NCBI GenBank assembly: GCA_031274995.1 | Contig: JAISPJ010000060.1 | Location: 1 to 39,327 of the forward strand | Direction: 5' to 3' | Source: Azoarcus sp. | Lineage (GTDB): Bacteria; Pseudomonadota; Gammaproteobacteria; Burkholderiales; Rhodocyclaceae | Length of the DNA: 39,327 nt | Shown here: positions 34,911-39,327 of the stretch, piece by piece | Layout: each line of letters begins with the position of its first letter | How positions within the stretch are numbered: position 1 is the stretch's first letter | Program-made: the position numbers and the translations under genes | Notes under the pieces: model-generated | Database searches by the model: none | The model's input: the letters and a program-made list of their open reading frames with translations, nothing else | Told to the model about the DNA's origin: nothing

Positions 34911-35098
34911 GAGTCTGTCCGGCAGGAGGGCGTCGCCCGCTGGCCGGAAATGGCGCAACGAAGGGGGAATGAAAATTGCGAAAACGTAACAGGACATCCG
35001 TGCCGTAATGCAACATTTTGCATCAATGCTGTTGCAGCGGGGCAACCGTTCAGGGGGATTCCCCAAAGGTTTGACTTTCTTTCTAGGAGCCAAGGCAA
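34911..35098. promoter_or_regulatory. ftsA-ftsZ intergenic region with hairpins
   Basis: At 188 bp this is the first real gap since mraZ. A hairpin follows the ftsA stop: TCCGGCAG (34918-34925) pairs with CTGGCCGGA (34940-34948, one bulge), around GGGC-GTC-GCCC (34928-34938). Further on, ATGCAA-CATT-TTGCAT (35008-35023) is a perfect dyad, and TGCAAC (35009) can instead pair with GTTGCA (35031), giving mutually exclusive folds. The gap probably carries an ftsZ promoter; no clear -10 is assigned. TTTCTAGGAG before the ATG is the ftsZ ribosome-binding site. Confidence 0.5.
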
Positions 35099-36322
35099 AT
35101 GTTTGAAATTGTTGAAAAAGAACAGCGCTCACCGAATGGTAGAACTATCATCAAGGTGGTCGGTGTAGGGGGAGCGGGCGGCAATGCTGTCGACCACATG
35201 GTGCGTGAAGGAATACAGGGCGTCGATTTCATCGTTGCCAATACCGACGCGCAGGCGCTGGCGCGCTGCCTCGCGCCGGTCAGGATTCAACTTGGCACGA
35301 CCGGATTGGGCGCGGGTTCCAAGCCGGAAGCGGGCCGCGCTGCCGCGCAGGAATCGCACGACACCATCGCCGCTGCGCTGGCCGATGCCCATATGGTTTT
35401 CATTACCGGTGGCATGGGTGGAGGAACCGGGACCGGCGCCGCGCCCGTGGTGGCTGAAATCGCCAAAGAACTGGGCATCCTCTGCGTGGCGGTCGTGACC
35501 AAGCCTTTCGATTTTGAAAACCGTCTGCGGGTCGCTGAGAGCGGTATCGAGGAATTGAGCCGTTATGTCGACTCGCTCATCGTCGTGCTCAACGACAAAT
35601 TACTCGAAGTCTATGGCGATGAAGCCACCTTCGAGGAATGCTTCCGTGCCTCGGACAACGTGCTCTGCAAGGCAGTCGGGGGAATTTCCGAAATCATCAA
35701 CGCGCCCGGCCTGGTCAATGTCGACTTCCAGGACGTGCGCACGGCGATGGGAGAAATGGGCCGGGCCATGATGGGTTCGGCGGAAGCCGCCGGGCTGGAC
35801 CGCGCACGGATTGCTGCCGAGCAGGCCGTGGGCAGCCCGCTGCTCGAAGGCACCGAGTTGTCGGGCGCGCGCTGCGTGCTCATCAACATCACCGCGGCCA
35901 AGGGTTCTCTGAAACTGGCAGAAGTGAAGGAGGCCGTGCATACGGTGCAGGCTTTTGCCGCGCAGGAAGCTTTTGTCAAGTACGGAACCGTATTCGACGA
36001 CAGCATGGAAGACCGCCTGCGTGTCACCGTGGTGGCAACGGGTCTGGGTTCGCCGCGATCCTCGCGGCAGGAGCCGCAGCCGTGGATACATGTCGTGCGC
36101 GGTACTGGTACGCACGGCCCGATCAATGTTGGCGCGCAGGGCAGGGAAGGTTATGACGATATCAACAATATTGCCACGCCGGCGGTTGTCCGTACTCGCC
36201 GTGGCCGTGCCGAACCGATGATAGGCAGCAGCGTGGGCAGCAGCATGCGTTCCAGCAGCGGTAACGTCAGCGCAGGCAGCTCTTACGATATCCCCGCCTT
36301 TCTCCGTCGTCAGGCTGACTGA
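35099..36322 (+). CDS. ftsZ: Cell division GTPase FtsZ
   Basis: A 407-residue tubulin-like GTPase that forms the Z ring. IKVVGVGGAGGNAVDHM, the tubulin signature GGGTGTGAAP (about 107), the NxDFxD-type T7 loop (LVNVDFQDVRTAM) and the conserved C-terminal peptide DIPAFLRRQAD that binds FtsA/ZipA are all present. The linker (about 320-390) is Ser/Arg-rich. Confidence 0.98.
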   Translation: MFEIVEKEQRSPNGRTIIKVVGVGGAGGNAVDHMVREGIQGVDFIVANTDAQALARCLAPVRIQLGTTGLGAGSKPEAGRAAAQESHDTIAAALADAHMVFITGGMGGGTGTGAAPVVAEIAKELGILCVAVVTKPFDFENRLRVAESGIEELSRYVDSLIVVLNDKLLEVYGDEATFEECFRASDNVLCKAVGGISEIINAPGLVNVDFQDVRTAMGEMGRAMMGSAEAAGLDRARIAAEQAVGSPLLEGTELSGARCVLINITAAKGSLKLAEVKEAVHTVQAFAAQEAFVKYGTVFDDSMEDRLRVTVVATGLGSPRSSRQEPQPWIHVVRGTGTHGPINVGAQGREGYDDINNIATPAVVRTRRGRAEPMIGSSVGSSMRSSSGNVSAGSSYDIPAFLRRQAD

Positions 36323-36360
36323 GCGCAGGTCTGATTGGTTTCCTGGAAACGCGCGACCAC

Positions 36361-36414
36361 CATCCCGGCACAAACGAAAGACCCGCCCCCCCTTGGGTCT
36401 TTTCCGCCGGGATG
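36361..36414 (+). terminator. Nested hairpin terminator after ftsZ
   Basis: The inner stem AAAGACCC (36377-36384) / GGGTCTTT (36395-36402) has a C-rich loop and is followed by TT. It is enclosed by a perfect 9-bp outer stem CATCCCGGC (36361-36369) / GCCGGGATG (36406-36414). It starts 38 bp after the ftsZ stop, a likely end of the dcw transcript, though the T-run is short. Confidence 0.6.
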
Positions 36415-36458
36415 GCGGCGGGCGTCCCTGCGGGAGATACTTCGCCAGAGTGCCCATG

Positions 36459-36480
36459 ATAAGCTTATACCTGTACAGGT
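36459..36480. promoter_or_regulatory. Two abutting perfect palindromes ahead of lpxC
   Basis: ATAAGCTTAT (36459-36468) is directly followed by ACCTGTACAGGT (36469-36480), both perfect dyads without spacer. An outer pair CATGA (36455-36459) / TCATG (36481-36485) frames them. They end 21 bp before the lpxC start, so they are either an operator at the promoter or a structure in the leader RNA. Confidence 0.55.
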
Positions 36481-36501
36481 TCATGAAAAGAAGCGGGAAA
36501 C

Positions 36502-37431
36502 GTGATCAGGCAGCGCACCCTCAAATCAGTTGTCACCGCGACGGGCGTTGGTCTGCATGGTGGACGCAAGGTCAATCTTGCCCTGCGCCCCGCCAAGGTG
36601 GATACCGGCATCGTTTTTCGCCGCGTTGACGTTCAGCCGCCCGTCGGCTTGCCCGTCGACCCGTATACAGTCTGCGATACCCGGATGTGTTCCGGGCTGG
36701 AAAAGGACGGCTTCAAGGTCAGCACGGTCGAACATCTGATGTCGGCCTTGGCCGGGCTTGGCATCGACAACCTCCATATCGACGTCGACGCGCCCGAGAT
36801 ACCGATCCTGGATGGCAGTGCCGGGCCTTTTGTCTTTTTACTCCAGTCGGCGGGCATCGAAGAACAGCCCGCCCCCAAGAAATTCCTGCGAGTCAAAAAA
36901 ACCGTCGAATATCGGGAAGACGACAAATTCGTCCAGTTATCGCCTTACGATGGTTTTCGTCTGAAATTTTCCATTGTTTTCGATCACCCGGCGATAGACT
37001 CGACCACTACCGAAGTGGAGGTCGACTTTGCCAGGCACTCCTATGTGCGCGATGTCTCTCGCGCGCGCACCTTCGGCTTCATGCAGGACGTGGAATTCAT
37101 GCAGGCCAATGGGCTTGCCCTTGGAGGGAGTCTGGAAAACGCGATCGTCATGGACGAATATCGCGTGCTCAACACCGAGGGGCTGCGCTATGCCGACGAA
37201 TTCGTCAAGCACAAGGTGCTCGACGCTATCGGCGACCTCTATATTTGTGGTTATCCGCTGCTGGCGGCCTATACCGCCCACAAGGCTGGCCACGCGCTCA
37301 ACAATCGTTTGCTGCGGGTACTGCTCGAAGACGCTTCGGCTTGGGAAATCGTCAGCTTTGACGATACCGTGCCTGCGCCCATGGCAGTCATTCACCAGTT
37401 CGCCGACCCGGCGTTGGTATTTGTATTTTAG
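36502..37431 (+). CDS. lpxC: UDP-3-O-acyl-N-acetylglucosamine deacetylase
   Basis: A 309-residue zinc deacetylase, the committed step of lipid A synthesis. GTG start with GGGAAAC upstream: [20 protein letters not shown]. Zinc and catalytic motifs: [17 protein letters not shown], the Glu in [13 protein letters not shown], FKxR-type [37 protein letters not shown] and [12 protein letters not shown]. It follows ftsZ, the common order in beta- and gammaproteobacteria. Confidence 0.97.
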   Translation: MIRQRTLKSVVTATGVGLHGGRKVNLALRPAKVDTGIVFRRVDVQPPVGLPVDPYTVCDTRMCSGLEKDGFKVSTVEHLMSALAGLGIDNLHIDVDAPEIPILDGSAGPFVFLLQSAGIEEQPAPKKFLRVKKTVEYREDDKFVQLSPYDGFRLKFSIVFDHPAIDSTTTEVEVDFARHSYVRDVSRARTFGFMQDVEFMQANGLALGGSLENAIVMDEYRVLNTEGLRYADEFVKHKVLDAIGDLYICGYPLLAAYTAHKAGHALNNRLLRVLLEDASAWEIVSFDDTVPAPMAVIHQFADPALVFVF

Positions 37432-37443
37432 AGGGAGCGCATC

Positions 37444-37629
37444 ATGCTGCTGGCGCGGATTTTGGGCATGCTGCTGTGCTTGGGGATCGGCGCTTCGCTG
37501 ATCCTGTGGATGCTGACCGGGCAGTCCCGTTACAAGGCATGGGCCTGGAATATTTTCCGCATCGGCGTGGCTGCGGCCTTTGTCATATTGGCGCTTTTCG
37601 CGCTCGAACGGATACTGATCGCCGTTTGA
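37444..37629 (+). CDS. Small two-helix membrane protein
   Basis: A 61-residue protein made almost wholly of two membrane helices (about 5-24 and 39-58) joined by GQSRYKAWAWN, with almost no soluble part. AGGGAG lies before the ATG, and it begins 12 bp after lpxC, so it is probably cotranscribed. I do not recognise a named family; small proteins of this kind next to lpxC are plausible envelope accessory proteins, but that is a guess. Confidence 0.75.
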   Translation: MLLARILGMLLCLGIGASLILWMLTGQSRYKAWAWNIFRIGVAAAFVILALFALERILIAV

Positions 37630-37688
37630 CTATACTGTGTGTGGCCCGGACAGGTGTTTGCCCCGTGGGCAAGAAGCGGGGACGCAGA

Positions 37689-39098
37689 TCAATAAGCGTT
37701 CTGATCCTTTGCGATGGTCAAAACGGTTTTGGCGATGATCCAGAGATCCAGGCTCAATGACCAGTTGCGCAGGTATTCGAGGTCGTACTCGATGCGCTTT
37801 TCCATTTTATCGATGGTTTCCGTCTCACCCCGACAACCATTGACCTGCGCCCATCCAGTGATGCCCGGCTTGACCTTGTGGCGGATCATGTAACCCTTGA
37901 TCGCTTTCCGGTACATCTCGTTGTGCGCAACCGCATGCGGGCGCGGCCCGACGATGCTCATCCGGCCTTGGAGCACGTTGATGAACTGTGGCAATTCATC
38001 CAGTGAAGTCTTGCGGATGAACGCGCCGAACCGCGTAATGCGCGCATCGTCCTTCGTGGCCTGTTTGACGACCGCCCCATCGTCGCAGACCGTCATTGAG
38101 CGGAATTTGTAGACGAGGATCTCCTTGCCGTCGAGACCGTAACGTCTTTGTTTGAAAATGACCGGCCCGGGAGAGGACAGTTTCACGCCGATGGTCAGCA
38201 ACAGCAGGATCGGGAACAACAGCAGCAGGATGAGAATCGAGAGCACGACGTCCGAGGCGCGTTTGATAAGGCCGTTGAAACCGGTGAAAGGGGTTTCACA
38301 GACCGCGACGACCGGCATGTTCCCCACGCTGTCGAATCGCCCCTGGATGAGATCGGTGATGAAAATGTCCGGGACGAAATAAATCGAGGCGGTCGTATCC
38401 TTGAGGCTATCGAGCAGGTTGAGGATGTGAGGCTGGGCTGCCATTGGCAGGGCCAGATAAATGGCTTCGACATGGTTTTGCTTGACGTATTCCGGCAGGT
38501 CGGGCAGAAGCCCTTTGACCGGAGCCGGGATATTGGATGGAAAGTCGTCGGGGCCGCGGTCATTGAAAAAACCGAGGACATGCGTGCCGAGGTAAGGATC
38601 GTTCTGGAACTGTTGCGCGAGACAGATACCAATGTCGTTGATCCCCACAATGACCGCAGTGCGCAGGTTGCCAGGCGAGGAGATCACGCGAGGGAGCACA
38701 AACCTCAACGTGGCGTAGGCCGCCCCGTACACGATGGGCGTGGCGACAAACCAGGCAAACAGGACGTTTTCCGGGAAGTATTGGATGTAGGCCGTGGTGA
38801 AGCCAAAAAACCCCATGATGCAGATGAACAGCAACCAACTGGTCAGCAATCTCCGCAATACCTGACGGGGCTTTTCGTGAAAAGACGCATCACCGGGGAA
38901 AGTGACGGCGAACGACAGGGTGCAGAGGATGACATAGGCCGGGCCGATGTCATCACCGTAATAACCGGCCACTGCCAGCAGGCAGGCAACGATAGTGGAA
39001 GGGTAAAGAAAAGCCCCAACGGCCGTGCTTAGCGTGAAGCTGGTACGTTGAAGCTGGCTTCCCTTCAGCGAGAGTAAGCTGTGCTCATGTTGAAGCAT
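37689..39098 (-). CDS. Undecaprenyl-phosphate sugar phosphotransferase (WcaJ/EpsE type)
   Basis: A 469-residue polyprenyl glycosylphosphotransferase that starts exopolysaccharide repeat units by loading a sugar-1-phosphate, usually glucose, onto undecaprenyl phosphate. The N-terminal half has four to five membrane helices; a Rossmann-like region follows (AVIVGINDIGICLAQQF). After another helix (VVLSILILLLLFPILLLLTI) comes the catalytic PF02397 domain: FKQRRYGLDGKEILVYKFRSM, FIRKTSLDELPQFINVL, SIVGPRPHAVAHNEMY, KPGITGWAQVNGCRGET and the C-terminal EYDLEYLRNWSLSLDLWI. It converges on the lpxC group and probably opens an EPS cluster beyond the window, with the PEP-CTERM gene just upstream on the same strand. 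Confidence 0.92.
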   Translation of the reverse strand: MLQHEHSLLSLKGSQLQRTSFTLSTAVGAFLYPSTIVACLLAVAGYYGDDIGPAYVILCTLSFAVTFPGDASFHEKPRQVLRRLLTSWLLFICIMGFFGFTTAYIQYFPENVLFAWFVATPIVYGAAYATLRFVLPRVISSPGNLRTAVIVGINDIGICLAQQFQNDPYLGTHVLGFFNDRGPDDFPSNIPAPVKGLLPDLPEYVKQNHVEAIYLALPMAAQPHILNLLDSLKDTTASIYFVPDIFITDLIQGRFDSVGNMPVVAVCETPFTGFNGLIKRASDVVLSILILLLLFPILLLLTIGVKLSSPGPVIFKQRRYGLDGKEILVYKFRSMTVCDDGAVVKQATKDDARITRFGAFIRKTSLDELPQFINVLQGRMSIVGPRPHAVAHNEMYRKAIKGYMIRHKVKPGITGWAQVNGCRGETETIDKMEKRIEYDLEYLRNWSLSLDLWIIAKTVLTIAKDQNAY

Positions 39099-39103
39099 CG
39101 CCC

Positions 39104-39109
39104 ATTATA
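39104..39109 (-). promoter_or_regulatory. -10-like TATAAT just before the sugar transferase start
   Basis: A perfect TATAAT on the minus strand ends only 5 bases before the ATG at 39098. If used, transcription would begin at or very near the start codon, giving a leaderless mRNA. No matching -35 hexamer and no ribosome-binding site are visible. Confidence 0.35.
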
Positions 39110-39170
39110 GTCTTTTGACAGAGAGCGATCCGTGTGTTTTTTGAACTGAATGTGAATATTGAGACAAAAA

Positions 39171-39204
39171 AATTGACCGGATGCTTTCGGGCATCCGGTC
39201 AATT
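39171..39204 (-). terminator. Intrinsic terminator of the PEP-CTERM gene
   Basis: A perfect 14-bp stem, AATTGACCGGATGC / GCATCCGGTCAATT, encloses a six-base loop, and on the minus strand it is followed by a T-run (the A-run at 39166-39172). It begins 41 bp past the stop of the PEP-CTERM frame, so that gene has its own transcript end. Confidence 0.88.
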
Positions 39205-39245
39205 CATACCAATATCCGCAAACGTCGCGGCAAATCGGCCCTGAC

Positions 39246-39327
39246 TTACACTTTCAGGCGACGACGGCGCGCAACCATTCCAACGACACCCAGCCCGGCC
39301 AGCAGCATGGCGTACTCGGCGGGTTCG
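39246..39327 (-). CDS. PEP-CTERM domain protein, C-terminal end (partial)
   Basis: Only the last 26 codons lie in the window, on the minus strand, running off the edge. They read EPAEYAMLLAGLGVVGM then VARRRRLKV and stop: the Pro-Glu-Pro-type motif (EPAEYA), one membrane helix, and an Arg-rich tail. This is the exosortase sorting signal: by family knowledge EpsH/XrtA cleaves near the PEP motif and moves the protein to the outer surface or EPS matrix. The mature domain is not visible, so its role is unknown. Confidence 0.85.
   Translation of the reverse strand, partial: EPAEYAMLLAGLGVVGMVARRRRLKV

Noticed and set aside
19433-37431. Idea that the dcw region hides a new system
   Set aside because: Every frame in the cluster is a recognised division or wall gene in the standard order; only the intergenic elements are unusual.
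37658-37672. TTGCCC-CGT-GGGCAA hairpin between the small membrane gene and the sugar transferase
   Set aside because: Only a 6-bp stem with a three-base loop and no T-run; too weak to call a terminator, though its place between convergent genes is suggestive.
39115-39120. Plus-strand TTGACA that could be a -35 element
   Set aside because: No -10 at 16-18 bp and no plus-strand gene follows before the window ends.
1-39327. Search for CRISPR arrays, tRNA genes, insertion sequences and prophage genes
   Set aside because: No regularly spaced repeats, no tRNA-like cloverleaf, and no transposase or integrase motif was seen by eye.

Overview
The window is bacterial chromosome, GC-rich, with dense gene packing. 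It most likely comes from a betaproteobacterium of the Rhodocyclales/Nitrosomonadales type. Supporting signs are the RpfE-like/RecJ gene pair, an A-type RNase P RNA, the trxA-rho pair, a complete dcw cluster (mraZ to ftsZ) followed by lpxC, an undecaprenyl-phosphate sugar transferase facing a PEP-CTERM protein, and a giant acyl-CoA dehydratase activase-type protein of a kind found in facultative or anaerobic bacteria. The taxonomic call is inference from gene content and protein style; no database search was run.

Layout. (1) 1-5.4 kb: a small secreted protein, dgkA on the opposite strand, then a plus-strand run thiL, HAD phosphatase, rpfE-like, recJ, the last three joined by 4-bp ATGA overlaps. 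(2) 5.4-6.45 kb: a VapBC toxin-antitoxin pair with a regular array of GATG/CATC half-sites upstream, then rnpB, all on the minus strand. (3) 6.46-11.66 kb: a minus-strand group rsmI, pyrC, lipoprotein, tripartite hybrid histidine kinase, which runs into rnpB. The rsmI start overlaps the start of divergent yraN. (4) 12.2-16.5 kb: one 1424-residue BadF/HgdC-type activase fused to DUF2229 and 2-hydroxyacyl-CoA dehydratase-like regions, on the minus strand. (5) 16.9-18.7 kb: trxA and rho. (6) 18.7-19.4 kb: a low-density stretch with a CreD C-terminal remnant, a perfect 18-bp palindrome and a GTG-repeat array matching an MraZ operator. (7) 19.4-37.6 kb: the dcw cluster mraZ-rsmH-ftsL-ftsI-murE-murF-mraY-murD-ftsW-murG-murC-ddl-ftsQ-ftsA-ftsZ, then lpxC and a small membrane protein. 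From mraZ to ftsA no gap exceeds 10 bp; real gaps appear only before ftsZ and before lpxC, and both contain striking inverted repeats. (8) 37.7 kb to the end: an exopolysaccharide-initiating glycosyltransferase and the C-terminus of a PEP-CTERM protein with its terminator, probably the edge of an exosortase/EPS locus.

How it fits together. Most of the window is core machinery: lipid II synthesis and septation (dcw), lipid A commitment (lpxC), phospholipid recycling (dgkA), tRNA/rRNA processing (rnpB, rsmI, rsmH), transcription termination (rho), redox (trxA) and repair (recJ). The accessory elements are vapBC, the hybrid kinase, the giant activase, the creD remnant and the EPS/PEP-CTERM edge. 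I did not find a clearly new multi-gene system. The strongest leads are the orphan giant activase, the palindromic elements ahead of mraZ and lpxC, the unusual Rho N-terminus and the half-site array ahead of vapB.
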